From NCBI GenBank assembly GCA_046154185.1, contig JBJXGE010000084.1, forward strand, positions 1-64,000: a DNA stretch of 64,000 nt, written 5' to 3'. The DNA is from JBJXGE01 sp046154185. Lineage in GTDB: Bacteria > Planctomycetota > UBA8108 > UBA1146 > JAJFFE01. Both the position numbers and the translations under genes were made by a program. This document shows positions 8,555 through 18,244 of this stretch, one piece after another. Under the pieces are notes generated by a model. It worked only from the letters and a program-made list of their open reading frames with translations. It was not told the DNA's origin and did not search any database. Within the stretch, counting starts at the first letter, position 1, and the number at the start of each line of letters is the position of its first letter.

Positions 8555-9915
8555 TGCCGCGCGACGCTCGCCACCGATGGGCTCGCATGCGTCGGGTTGC
8601 GCTTATCGCGCCGTTCGTATTCGCGATGTTTCTTTCTAGCGCGCAAACGCCGGCGCCGAAGACGCTCAATTGGACCGAGTCCGAGCGGCGCGTCATTCTC
8701 CGACTGTCACCGGTCAGTCCGCCGCCCGACGACGCCACAAACCGCGTCGCCCGCAGTGAGTTCGCGGCAGAGTTCGGCCAGCAGTTGTTCTTCGACGCGC
8801 GACTTTCGGCGTCGCGTGAGGTCGCGTGCGCGACGTGCCACGACCCGGCGCAAGCGTTTAGCGACGGTAAGTCACTCGCTCAGCTCACGACGCCGCTCAC
8901 GCGCAATACGCCATCGCTTTGGAACGTCGCCTATCAGCGCTGGTTCTTTTGGGATGGTCGCAACGACACGCTGTGGGGGCAGGCGCTCGAGCCCATCGAG
9001 CATCCGCGCGAGATGGCGTTCACCCGACTCGAAGTGGCGCACGCGATCGCCGCGAATTCCGATTTGCGCCGCGCGTACGAGCGCGCGTTCGGCGCACTCG
9101 ATGATTGCTCGGACCGCACGCGCTTTCCCGCCCGCGGCCGACCCGCGCTCCCATTCGACGGCACACTCGTTCCGAGTTTCTGCGCGGACTGGCAACGCAT
9201 GGCGGTCGCCGATCAAGAGACGATCAACCGCGTGTTCGCAAACGTCGGCAAATCACTCGCTGCGTACATGACGCGGCTCGTGCGCGCCGACGCGCCGTTC
9301 GACACGTTCGTCGCTGGACTCCGCGACAACGACGCGACGCGCATCGAGTCGTTGTCACTGGCGGCCCAGCGCGGCCTCAGGCTTTTCATCGGTCGTGCCG
9401 GCTGCCGGCAATGTCACTCGGGCCCGCTCTTCACCGACTTCGAGTTTCACGATATTGGCTTGATGACGCGCGACGCCGCGTCGCGGACCGCCGTCGAGCC
9501 GGGTCGTTACGATGGCATCGCGCGCGCGCGCGGGAACCCCTTCAACAGCGCCGGCGCGCACAGCGACGCGCGCGATGGCAAATCGGCGCGGCTCCTCGCC
9601 GGCGTCGTGCAAGCCTCGCATCAAGTCGGCGCGTTCAAGACGCCGTCGCTCCGCAACGTAGCGCTGACCGCGCCCTACATGCACCAGGGCCAATTCGCGA
9701 CGCTGGCCGAGGTCCTCCACTATTACTCGACTCTCGAAGGCGCCCGCCCGCGCGAGCATCACGACGAGCAAGTGCTGACGCCGCTCCAGCTCACCGACGG
9801 CGAACGCTCCGATCTGATCGCATTCCTCGAAAGCCTGACGGCGCCGGTCGCGGATCCTGGGTTACTCACGCCTCCGAAGAGTCAGGGCGATGGCACACAG
9901 GACGGAGAAAAGTGA
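8551..9915 (+). CDS. di-haem cytochrome c peroxidase (CcpA/MauG family)
   Basis: 454 residues with a signal sequence ending near FLSSAQT. Two c-type haem motifs are visible: CATCH at about residue 93 and CRQCH near 285. Both sit in family-typical surroundings (ARLSAS-type lead-in, FKTPSLRNVALTAPYMHQG, LAEVLHYY). The family reduces H2O2 with electrons from cytochromes or, in MauG-like members, carries out protein oxidation. Position of the gene at the end of an overlapping unit with a FixH/YtkA-like lipoprotein is compatible with either. Insertions around residues 175-210 and 330-350 are longer than in short bacterial peroxidases. Its ATG lies inside the upstream stop (ATGATG). Confidence 0.92.
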   Translation: MMPRDARHRWARMRRVALIAPFVFAMFLSSAQTPAPKTLNWTESERRVILRLSPVSPPPDDATNRVARSEFAAEFGQQLFFDARLSASREVACATCHDPAQAFSDGKSLAQLTTPLTRNTPSLWNVAYQRWFFWDGRNDTLWGQALEPIEHPREMAFTRLEVAHAIAANSDLRRAYERAFGALDDCSDRTRFPARGRPALPFDGTLVPSFCADWQRMAVADQETINRVFANVGKSLAAYMTRLVRADAPFDTFVAGLRDNDATRIESLSLAAQRGLRLFIGRAGCRQCHSGPLFTDFEFHDIGLMTRDAASRTAVEPGRYDGIARARGNPFNSAGAHSDARDGKSARLLAGVVQASHQVGAFKTPSLRNVALTAPYMHQGQFATLAEVLHYYSTLEGARPREHHDEQVLTPLQLTDGERSDLIAFLESLTAPVADPGLLTPPKSQGDGTQDGEK

Positions 9916-9953
9916 ATCCTATTTCACGACTGCGGTCGCTGAGTTTGACCAAA

Positions 9954-12900
9954 TCAGCGCTGCGGACAGATTCGCAATACAACCGCGCCGCCCGCATCGA
10001 CTGACGCTTGAGTCGTCAAGCCGTAGGAACTGAGGAGAACCTTTAATTTGTCGCAATCGACGTCATTGACTTCTCCAACGTTTGTTAACTCCGAAACGCA
10101 CTCACTATCGACAATCACCTTGGCGTCGCAGAGTAGCTCCATGAAGGCCGCGAATGATTCGAGCGAGATAGTGCCGCCGGCTATATTGCCCCGGCGCATC
10201 TCGCGAGGGAGTTCCGTGATGGCTGGGACCGTTGAGGTTGCCCTTTTTTGCCGCGCTGATACGCGTGGCGCGGTTGACGGGACGCTTTCGAACGGCGACC
10301 CGAGATTGGGAATCTGCGCGAACTTGATCTCCGTCTCGGACGGCGCACTGAAACGCTGCGTGTGAACGACTCTCGGCTTTCTGTATTTCCCGTGGTTGTC
10401 CTCGACGATGAGCGCCTCATAATCGCCTCGCGGCAGCCATACCCGAAAACCGCGGTCGAATGCGCGCGCTTGATAACGGTTCGCCTGATAGCAAGCTCTC
10501 TGAAACCAGATATTGCCTTCCGAATCCCGGATCTGAACATCGCTATCGACGTCCGGCACCATCAGCAAGACGAGTTCCGTCGGCAAAAGTTCAAGCTGGA
10601 GCGGCAATGTCGGCGCGGCCTGCGAGGGACCACCGAGGCGCACGGCGTGTAGATGTGAAGCCATGAGAAACTCGCCATCCGAGGTTTCAACGACGGCGCT
10701 GAGTATCCATTCGGCCTCGGTCAGCGGAATTTGAAATCTGCCGTCAGCCTCGGGCGACACAATAAACTCGGTTGTCGGGATGTCGTCGAGTTCGCACCTA
10801 ACGAAGAGTGTTCCAAGACCCGGTCGCGCGCCCTTGATCTCGATCTTGCCGGTTGCGACGAGTCCTTCTGTGAGGGGAATGGAGTAACGCGCGTGCGGTG
10901 GGTCTTTGTCCAAGTAAAGCCTCTTTCGCTCGCTGCGGTAGCCCGCGGCCTCAATCCAGACTTGGCCGGTACCCTGCGGCACCCCCCAACCGCGGAGCAG
11001 CGACTGGCCTACAACTTCGCAAGCGATCAAAGTGTCATCTGGCGAGCGCGTATCGCCCGACCGAGTGCCGAAGATCGCCGCAAGGAGCCCTAACGTGGTC
11101 GGAAAAAAGTTCGCCTGAATCGCCTGAACGATTGGACGCTTTGTTTTTGCATCGATCAACTCGATCGTGAGCGTACGATCATCTGCGGCGACGCGACGCG
11201 GAAACACGTAACGCTGGTTCGCAGTCAACTCGACGAGCTGATCCGCGGTCTGCCCCCAAATTCGTGCGCCATTCATGCCGAGAAGCCTCATTCCTTGCGA
11301 CAGCGGCAAGTCAAACGAAGCCGTGCTTGTTCGCGGCCCGAGACCGTGACAAACAAACTGCCCAGCCGAATCAGTCCCGTGGGGATAATTCAAGCGATAA
11401 ACGACCGGTGCATCCGTGAGACTAAGTTCGCAACCGACGATCGGCTGATCGCGCTCGTCGACGACAACTCCCGTTCGCAAGGTCTCAGCGTCGAGTCGCA
11501 GCTCGACGAGTTCGCCATGCCAAACGCGATCGTGCCAATCCATGACTAGAATCTCATAGCCGGGCGCGTAGACATAGAGTCGATAGGTTCCGGAGAAGTT
11601 ATAGAGCGCGAAGCTGCCGTCGGCGTCCGTCGTGTCGTAGTAGCCCGGCGCCGACCAAAGCGCGTAATGCTTCTGGTCGGTCCAACCGACGGCCGCGCCC
11701 ACGATGCGCTGCCCCTCGTCGTTGCGCAGGATTCCGCGAAAATGTCGCACCCACGGCTCACCGCCGAGGCAAAGCGGCTTCTCAAGTTGAACGATTTGAC
11801 CGGCGGAAACCACAAGCTCCGTTGTGCTGAACAGGTCGTGATCACTCTGTGCCGTGATCAGCACTCGGCGATCGTACTTGCCGTGGCTGGGGATTCCCTC
11901 AAAACGAAACTCACCATCCGAGTTCGTCAACGAGAAACTGACTTGCTGCGCTGGATCACTGCCGATGCGAAGTGTAGAGATCATCGTGGGCATCGCTATT
12001 CGGCATTCGACTTTCACTCCGGCGACCGGGAGCCCCGTGGAATCGATTACTTTCCCAAGCACCGTCGCGGCCGGCGAGAGTTCGATCGGTTGCTCCAAGA
12101 CCGCGCCCACGCGAGACGCCAGTGGACACGGCAAGAAGAGCGGGTCGAAACCTGCTGCCATAATTAGCAACCCGCCACGAAAACGAGGTTGCGCGCCGCT
12201 GACGATTCGATCGATAAAATGCGCCGGACCGAATCTCGTTTGGGGCGGAGCCAACGGCATGTGTTCGAGTTGAAAGGCGCCGTCCGCCGTCGACTGGCAG
12301 TTCGCGACGATCCACTGATTCGGGGAATCTCGCGTGAGGTCGATGTCGGTCCAAGATCCAAACGGCTCGTAGCTACCCCAAACGATGATGTTTGCGCCGC
12401 CAACGGGCATGGTCCCCGGTCCGAAGACCTTGCCGGCGAGTGTGCTGCCAACGCTCAATGCGACATCGAGCTGCCAAACTCGAGGTTGCGACTCTCTCGT
12501 GTCTCCAACGGCTTGCGCCATTCGTATGCTGACGTGCTCGCTCGCATAGCTTGGCTTCGACGCGATCAACGTAACCCGATCGTGGGACACACGGCTCGGC
12601 TGGTACGGCAAGTCAACGAGTCGGTATTCGCCGTTCGAATCGCTCACGGTCGTGACCTCGAAAAATCCGCGGCCGATCTCGGTCACGAATCGCAGCGTCG
12701 CGCCCGCAATTCTTTTTCCATCCTCGGCACTGACAGCGCCGTGCAGATTCACGCCCAAGGAAAGCACGACGCGTGTTGTGCCAGCACTGGGAGATGCCGC
12801 GTCGACGAAAGCGGGCGCGAACCCTTTGGCGGTGACACCGAGACTCACCAAGTAACCGAGTGTCTCGACGTTTACGCGAAACGTGCCGTCAGTCTCGGCG

Positions 12901-13133
12901 ACAACTGAAAGCACTTCGTCGTTCTTCGACGAGACGAAGGAGAATTCTCGATTCGGTTGCCAACGAGACACCAACAGTTGCGCTCCGGGCACGGCGTTGC
13001 CAGCGGTATCCACGACTACACCTGACAACATCGAAGCCGTCCGAACGGAGCCTTCGCCTCGAACAGACAGTGTCGACGCGAGGCCCATTGCCATCGCGCA
13101 AACTACTAGACGAATGCGATTGTGAGTTTTCAT
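9954..13133 (-). CDS. large exported protein with carboxypeptidase-regulatory-like domains
   Basis: 1059 residues, with a Sec-type signal peptide ending near SVRGE. It contains at least six CarboxypepD_reg/transthyretin-like repeats, recognisable by GxVxDxxGxPVxGAxVxxx (for example LSGVVVDTAGNAVPGA near residue 37, LGKVIDSTGLPVAGV near 360, TGVVVDERDQPIVG near 555). No peptidase active site accompanies them. The last ~75 residues differ: GGTISLESFAAFMELL, then KVIVDSE and DVDCDKLKVLLSSYGLTT resemble an STN/secretin N0-like fold. That assignment is tentative. A GGGCGGG just upstream of the ATG may serve as ribosome binding site. The gene is convergent with the cytochrome c peroxidase gene (38 bp apart). 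Confidence 0.8.
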   Translation of the reverse strand: MKTHNRIRLVVCAMAMGLASTLSVRGEGSVRTASMLSGVVVDTAGNAVPGAQLLVSRWQPNREFSFVSSKNDEVLSVVAETDGTFRVNVETLGYLVSLGVTAKGFAPAFVDAASPSAGTTRVVLSLGVNLHGAVSAEDGKRIAGATLRFVTEIGRGFFEVTTVSDSNGEYRLVDLPYQPSRVSHDRVTLIASKPSYASEHVSIRMAQAVGDTRESQPRVWQLDVALSVGSTLAGKVFGPGTMPVGGANIIVWGSYEPFGSWTDIDLTRDSPNQWIVANCQSTADGAFQLEHMPLAPPQTRFGPAHFIDRIVSGAQPRFRGGLLIMAAGFDPLFLPCPLASRVGAVLEQPIELSPAATVLGKVIDSTGLPVAGVKVECRIAMPTMISTLRIGSDPAQQVSFSLTNSDGEFRFEGIPSHGKYDRRVLITAQSDHDLFSTTELVVSAGQIVQLEKPLCLGGEPWVRHFRGILRNDEGQRIVGAAVGWTDQKHYALWSAPGYYDTTDADGSFALYNFSGTYRLYVYAPGYEILVMDWHDRVWHGELVELRLDAETLRTGVVVDERDQPIVGCELSLTDAPVVYRLNYPHGTDSAGQFVCHGLGPRTSTASFDLPLSQGMRLLGMNGARIWGQTADQLVELTANQRYVFPRRVAADDRTLTIELIDAKTKRPIVQAIQANFFPTTLGLLAAIFGTRSGDTRSPDDTLIACEVVGQSLLRGWGVPQGTGQVWIEAAGYRSERKRLYLDKDPPHARYSIPLTEGLVATGKIEIKGARPGLGTLFVRCELDDIPTTEFIVSPEADGRFQIPLTEAEWILSAVVETSDGEFLMASHLHAVRLGGPSQAAPTLPLQLELLPTELVLLMVPDVDSDVQIRDSEGNIWFQRACYQANRYQARAFDRGFRVWLPRGDYEALIVEDNHGKYRKPRVVHTQRFSAPSETEIKFAQIPNLGSPFESVPSTAPRVSARQKRATSTVPAITELPREMRRGNIAGGTISLESFAAFMELLCDAKVIVDSECVSELTNVGEVNDVDCDKLKVLLSSYGLTTQASVDAGGAVVLRICPQR

Positions 13134-13327
13134 ACCCGCCCTTCGTCAGACCGAATTCACCACTGACGCCGCGTCTGCGCAATTAGAGCATCATCTTCTT
13201 GCACCGGGAATCCTATCGCTCTCGAACGAGCAGCACGCGGAACGGATTGTCGAGGCCGATGCCTTCGGCGTTGAAGTCTTGTGAAGATCTAGCATCAGCG
13301 CGGGAGCTGCGTTGCTACCGAGTTCGC

Positions 13328-13388
13328 GCGAAAACTAACGGACCCGACCGGCCCGGGCGCTTGCGCGCTCGTACCGATCGGGTCCGTT
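13328..13388 (-). terminator. candidate intrinsic terminator downstream of the 13440-17600 gene
   Basis: Perfect 11-bp inverted repeat AACGGACCCGA (13337-13347) / TCGGGTCCGTT (13378-13388), with a smaller GC hairpin in the loop, about 50 bp past the stop codon. On the minus strand it is followed by a short T-rich stretch (TTAGTTTTCG). The rest of 13134-13439 shows nothing I can name. Confidence 0.6.
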
Positions 13389-13439
13389 TCCTTATTGGGT
13401 TGCTTAGAATTCTCGAACTCGCGCGGCGTCGGCCGCCGC

Positions 13440-16400
13440 CTACGGCGTTTCCCCCACTCTCCAGAGTTTGAGGTCGAGGTGTTCGCCGTCGAGGTTCGCA
13501 GTCACATAGTCGCCGATCGCGGCGGCGCCGGCGGGGATGCGCGCGATACGGACGAGCGGGCTCGACGCGTACGTCGTGCCGTCGGTGAGCACGTACGTCT
13601 CACTCGCACTACTGAGCGCGTAGAAGTCGCCGGTGCCAGGATCGGTGCTCCACACGTTGATGCGGAGTTCCTCGAAGTCGTCGATCACGGCTGTGACGCA
13701 GGCGTCATTCGCGATCGTGTCGAGCGCGAACGCGCGAACGCGCACCGGACCGTCGGGGCCGATGATTCCGCCCGTGGTCGGGAAGCTGAGTTCCGCGCGG
13801 CCGTCCGGCGTGAACACTTTGCGGAAGCCGTGATCGAAGAGGTCCTGCGAATCACCCGTGCGATCGCCGGTTTGTTGCAGCGAGATCGCGAGCGCGCGGT
13901 CCGCGCGTTCGACGATCGCAACTGCGCTCGACGTGCACCACGGAATCCCGGACGCCGGCTGCGAACCCCACCAGAGTCCGCCGTTGCCACCCTTTTGCGC
14001 CTGACGACCGGGGTAGTCACCAATCGTCTGATGCTTCGGGAATTCGCCGTTACATTTTGGCAAGCCGAAGGCGTCCGTGCCACACAGCTCGAGCGCCGGC
14101 AACACGTCACCGTAAAGCTCACGGCTTGCGATCTGCATGAAAAGCGGATGCTGCGAACCCTCGCGGATCAGCGTGATCAGATCCTGCGGGTCCGTGATCA
14201 TCCCACCCGCCGGGTGTCCGCAGATCGTCTCCGTCATGCCGAGTTCCACGGCCCGCTCGTTCATCATATTGACGAAGAGATCCGGGTTGCCTTCGACCTG
14301 GAGCGCCACCCACTCGCCGATCGCGACGGACGAACGGTTACAGGAGCGCATCATCATCCCGTGCAACAACAGTTCGAGCGGCATCGTGTCGCCCGTCTGA
14401 ATGAACCGAATCTCATCGCCATTCATGTCGAGCACCGGACTGCCCGAATCCCAAACTTCGAGGAAACTGCCGCCCGTCGTGCCTGCGAGCGAAGAGACCC
14501 AGACCGAATCAGACAGACTGACGTCGCCCGCCTCGATCGCCTCCACGGCGAGGAGCAGCGTCATGCACTTGGTCACGCTCGCAACGTGGAGCGGATCGAG
14601 GAACTGGCTCTCAGCGTAGAGCTGCCCGTTGCCTTCGCCGGCCGCTTCCCACGTGAGGTCGCTCACCATCGCGCGGACAATCTGCCGCGTGCGGACGAAC
14701 CACTCTTCGTCGACCGAGTAATCGAGACCGCCACTGCTGCCCGGCAGAATGTGGATCGCCCCGCTGTTGACGTTGTCGTCGTTGTAGTCCTTCGACGGTA
14801 TGCCGACGATCAGGTCGTCCTCGCCGTCGGCGTTGAAGTCGCCGGCCGAGACGCTGTAGCCGTACTGATCACCGGTGGCAGCGCTCCCGTTCGCGACGAA
14901 CTCAGCGTCGCAGGCGTTCTGGTGATGGAAACTGCTGCCGGACGGCGTGAGCCCGGTGCTCGTGCCGAAGATGGTGAACACCGCGCCGGCGTTCGTCACC
15001 GCTGGATTGCTGCACGTCGACGGAATGTTCTTCCCCGGCGCGCCGACCGCGAGATCGGCGTAGCCGTCGCCGTCAAAGTCGCCACCCGCGAGCGAGAAAC
15101 CAAACTCGTCATCCGCTTCGCTCGAACTCGGCAAGCTGCCCGCGAGCGGATCGAACTCGTTCAGCGTGATGATCGTGTTGCCGAACTGCGTGAGGCCGAG
15201 GAACGTCCCGTAGAGAACGTTTACCGCGCCCGCCGACGCGAGCGCGCCAACGGCCTCACCGGGCACGCCGATCGCTAGATCTTCGGCGCCGTCGTCGTCG
15301 AAATCGCCGACCGCGAACGCGCTGCCGAAGAGATCGCTCGCTTCGACCGCTCCGAGAATATCGGCGCCGCCGTCGAACCCGCCTTGTGAGATGAAGTTGT
15401 TCCCAGAGAAACCGGTGCTCGAGCCGGAGTTGCCGTAAAGGATGTGCACACCGCCCGCGTTCACCGCGGCGCCGACGTCCTCGCGCGGTACGCCGATCAC
15501 GAGATCGGATTGACTATCGCCATCGAAATCGCCGGCGGCGAGCACGCGCCCGAACTCGTCGAAGTCTTCGACTGTATCGAAGATCCCGGTGCTATCTTGG
15601 TGAAGAAGCGTGCTCCCCGACATCGTCAGTCCGCCTGCTGTTCCCCACACGACGTAAACCACGCCGCCGTTCGGGTGACCGCCGACTTCGCGACCGTAGG
15701 CGGAGATCGCGAGATCGTCGCGCCCGTCGTTGTCGAAGTCGCCGGACGCGAGCGCGAAGCCAAAGTAGTCGGACGCGGCCGTCGTCTGCCCCAAGTCCTC
15801 CTGCGTGATGATGAAGTTGTCGCCGGACGAGAGACCAAACGGTGTTCCGTAGATGATGTTGACCGCGCCGCCGGACGACAGCGCGCCGACGTCCTCGTAG
15901 GGTACGCCGATCGCCAAGTCATCGTTGCCGTCGCCATCGAAGTCGCCAACGGCCAGCGCTTCGCCGAATCGGTCCTGCGTTTCCCCAACGCCGTCGATGC
16001 CGGAAGTCGACTGCGACCACACCTGCGTGTACTCGTTGCCGGTGATGCCGCCCGTCGAGTCGCCGTGAATCACGTAGATCGCGCCGACGTTGTCGTCGGT
16101 CGAGTTATCGCGATACGGCGCGCCGATGATCGCGTCGTCGTAGCCATCGCCGTTGAAATCACCGACCGCCACGGTGCGACCGGCCAAATCGCCGGCCGCG
16201 AGCGGGTAACTCCACGAATCGGTCAAGCTCGGCACCGGCAAGAAAACGCCGGCCGCGTCGGGCACGAGATCGCGCGTGCTATCCGAAATCTGATAAGGCT
16301 CGTAGTTGAGTACACCTTCCGCGCGCCGTTCCCAGACGTTCATCACGAGTTCGCCATCAAGATCACGATTCGCGGTGATGTAACCGGACGCGGTGACCGC

Positions 16401-17600
16401 GGCGACTGCATTCGCTTCTTGGTCGATTTGCAGGAAATTGTCCCCGCGGATGTCCTCGCCACCGGAAGCGCCGCCGGTGTAGACGATCGCACCATCGTCC
16501 TCGACCCAGAAGAAGCGGTTCTCGAGGTGATTCGAGTCATTCGTGTACGTGAGCACGTACTGGATGCCTTGGAGGTGCGACACCGTCACCGCGATCTCGT
16601 CGGGCGTCAGCGACTGTGGGAACGCGAGCGGCAAGTTGCCCGAGTCCTCGAGCCCCGTGATCGCGCCGGTGGTCGCGTTCACTTGCCAGCTCACGAGCCG
16701 CAACGCCATCGGGCCGCCCGCCGTCGGCTCGACCACGACCGGCGTGACGATTTGATAATGCGACACGAAAAAGCCGGAGTAGATCAGGCGAACGGCGAGG
16801 TCATAGCTCAGGACTTCGACGTTAGCGTTGTCGCCGTAACCGATTGTGCCGTGATGCGTGAAAGCGCCCGCGGCGTTGAGTTGACGGCTCGAGAGAAACA
16901 CGTTGCCGTCGGCGACGATGCGTCCCGTGACGAATCGCGGCTGGCCAGCGGCGACGAGCGCGCCAGTGAGTGCGTTCACGCGTGCGTGGTGTCCGTCGAT
17001 GGCCGCCGTCGTCACTTGCGCCGTCGGTTGACCGTCGCCCGCCGCGAGGCTCCAGCTCGTCAGCTGATGCTGCGCGCCAGATCCCGTGACGGAGACGAGT
17101 TGGCCGTTGCCGCTCGGCGCGACCCCGAGATACGCGACGTCGACTTCACGCAAGTTCGCGCTCGGTCCCGGCGATGTGCACGGCGGAATCACGCACGAGA
17201 GCGCGCTCGGCGTCGGATCGCTGCCGCAGTCGGGAAAAGGAGCCGCCGGCGCGGCGCCGCCCGAAAAGATGAAGCTGAGCGTGTAGATCGCGTCGCTCAG
17301 TTGCACGGCGCCATCGTCGTTCGCGTCGCACGCGAGCTGACAACCAACGGCGCCGCCGCCGAATAGGTACGAGAGCATCGCGACGGCGTCGGCGATGTTC
17401 ACGGTTTCGTCGCCGTTACAGTCGGCGCGTGTGAATTGCGGCTGCGCTGCGGCTGGACGCGCGAGCGCGAGCAGAATCAGCCCAGCGAAGAGCCAAGTCC
17501 CGCGCGCTAGTCCCTGCCCCATTCCACTGCGTTTCGAACAACTACGCGAATCGAGTTTCGAGCGACGACCATCGCTCCCCAGAACTTTCAGAGTCGGCAC
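13440..17600 (-). CDS. secreted dockerin-type / FG-GAP propeller / S11-like serine D-Ala-D-Ala carboxypeptidase protein
   Basis: 1386 residues from a GTG at 17600 preceded by AAGGGAGA at 6-nt spacing; an ATG at 17522 is possible but has no good ribosome site. Signal segment ends near ARPAAA|Q. Residues ~56-140 are a dockerin-type pair with the CGSDPTP...C tail, unusually at the N-terminus. Residues ~140-470 are unassigned. Residues ~473-940 hold seven FG-GAP repeats (GDFDGDGxDDLAIGxP), an integrin-like propeller with Ca-binding loops. Residues ~967-1253 resemble peptidase S11 (DacA-type): SVTK (~1007, SxxK), SCN (~1087, SxN) and QKGGNGG (~1202, in place of KTG). The known family removes terminal D-Ala from peptidoglycan peptides. 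The KTG variant leaves catalytic competence open. Confidence 0.85.
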   Translation of the reverse strand: MPTLKVLGSDGRRSKLDSRSCSKRSGMGQGLARGTWLFAGLILLALARPAAAQPQFTRADCNGDETVNIADAVAMLSYLFGGGAVGCQLACDANDDGAVQLSDAIYTLSFIFSGGAAPAAPFPDCGSDPTPSALSCVIPPCTSPGPSANLREVDVAYLGVAPSGNGQLVSVTGSGAQHQLTSWSLAAGDGQPTAQVTTAAIDGHHARVNALTGALVAAGQPRFVTGRIVADGNVFLSSRQLNAAGAFTHHGTIGYGDNANVEVLSYDLAVRLIYSGFFVSHYQIVTPVVVEPTAGGPMALRLVSWQVNATTGAITGLEDSGNLPLAFPQSLTPDEIAVTVSHLQGIQYVLTYTNDSNHLENRFFWVEDDGAIVYTGGASGGEDIRGDNFLQIDQEANAVAAVTASGYITANRDLDGELVMNVWERRAEGVLNYEPYQISDSTRDLVPDAAGVFLPVPSLTDSWSYPLAAGDLAGRTVAVGDFNGDGYDDAIIGAPYRDNSTDDNVGAIYVIHGDSTGGITGNEYTQVWSQSTSGIDGVGETQDRFGEALAVGDFDGDGNDDLAIGVPYEDVGALSSGGAVNIIYGTPFGLSSGDNFIITQEDLGQTTAASDYFGFALASGDFDNDGRDDLAISAYGREVGGHPNGGVVYVVWGTAGGLTMSGSTLLHQDSTGIFDTVEDFDEFGRVLAAGDFDGDSQSDLVIGVPREDVGAAVNAGGVHILYGNSGSSTGFSGNNFISQGGFDGGADILGAVEASDLFGSAFAVGDFDDDGAEDLAIGVPGEAVGALASAGAVNVLYGTFLGLTQFGNTIITLNEFDPLAGSLPSSSEADDEFGFSLAGGDFDGDGYADLAVGAPGKNIPSTCSNPAVTNAGAVFTIFGTSTGLTPSGSSFHHQNACDAEFVANGSAATGDQYGYSVSAGDFNADGEDDLIVGIPSKDYNDDNVNSGAIHILPGSSGGLDYSVDEEWFVRTRQIVRAMVSDLTWEAAGEGNGQLYAESQFLDPLHVASVTKCMTLLLAVEAIEAGDVSLSDSVWVSSLAGTTGGSFLEVWDSGSPVLDMNGDEIRFIQTGDTMPLELLLHGMMMRSCNRSSVAIGEWVALQVEGNPDLFVNMMNERAVELGMTETICGHPAGGMITDPQDLITLIREGSQHPLFMQIASRELYGDVLPALELCGTDAFGLPKCNGEFPKHQTIGDYPGRQAQKGGNGGLWWGSQPASGIPWCTSSAVAIVERADRALAISLQQTGDRTGDSQDLFDHGFRKVFTPDGRAELSFPTTGGIIGPDGPVRVRAFALDTIANDACVTAVIDDFEELRINVWSTDPGTGDFYALSSASETYVLTDGTTYASSPLVRIARIPAGAAAIGDYVTANLDGEHLDLKLWRVGETP

Positions 17601-17606
17601 GTTATG

Positions 17607-17614
17607 TCTCCCTT
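17607..17614 (-). promoter_or_regulatory. ribosome binding site that decides the GTG start at 17600
   Basis: AAGGGAGA on the minus strand, six bases before GTG. No other candidate start of this frame has a comparable site. Confidence 0.7.
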
Positions 17615-17854
17615 CGACTTCGGTGCACGGTTCGAGCCCGAACGACCGCGGCGCGCACGACGCCCATTCAAAGGCGCCGAAAACGCCCGCGACTTGCGAG
17701 CTCCTATTCCGCTCATCACGAAAGCCGAGAGTTGGAGACCGGAATTCTTTTGCTTCTTGAAACAACCAGGCCTGAGGCGAGGGCCGAACCCCTCGAATCA
17801 CGGGCTGAGCGCATTACTTAGAGCGCCTCGGGCTGTGCCCGACGTCGCCGCTCT

Positions 17855-18244
17855 TCAGGAACGCTCACCGTCTAGCCGGCGCATTGACAACTCTCGCAAC
17901 CACGCGGCGTCGACGCAGGCTACCCAGTTGAGCCGCTCTTCAAACGGCTTTGACGCAGCGCGCAGGATGGCAGCGAAAGCCAGCACGCGGAGTTCGCGAA
18001 TTTCCGACCATGTCAGCGACCGCATTTTCGCGGCTCGACGGATAGTTATTCCTGCATCATCGACAAACCACACCGTTCGCCGATCCACATACCACTGGAG
18101 GAGTAGGGGTACTCCGAGGAGGCACATGCAGACCATCGCGCCACAGATCCATTGAGCCAGGCCATTCTTTAGAATCTTGTGCTCCGGCCACCAGATCGCG
18201 GCGTATGCAAGTGAAGCCCGCAACACAGAGCCAGATCCCGCCAT
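17855..18244 (-). CDS. small membrane protein, C-terminal frame (likely frameshifted gene)
   Basis: 129-residue frame with one clear transmembrane segment (WICGAMVCMCLLGVPLLLQWYV) followed by VWFVDDAGITIRRAAKMRSLTWSEIREL, a pattern like bacterial PH-domain or YcxB-type membrane proteins. The reading starts inside an apparent first membrane helix whose upstream half is in another frame (18204-18326), so the ATG at 18244 is probably not the true start. Function unknown. It lies 38 bp beyond the small gene at 18365-18622 when the N-terminal fragment is included, suggesting a two-gene unit. Confidence 0.6.
   Translation of the reverse strand: MAGSGSVLRASLAYAAIWWPEHKILKNGLAQWICGAMVCMCLLGVPLLLQWYVDRRTVWFVDDAGITIRRAAKMRSLTWSEIRELRVLAFAAILRAASKPFEERLNWVACVDAAWLRELSMRRLDGERS

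Noticed and set aside
13395..17366. Two antisense frames of 627 and 640 codons opposite the carboxypeptidase-like gene
   Set aside because: Low-complexity Arg/Val/Asp shadows of the FG-GAP repeats; the minus-strand frame has all recognisable domains and a good ribosome site.
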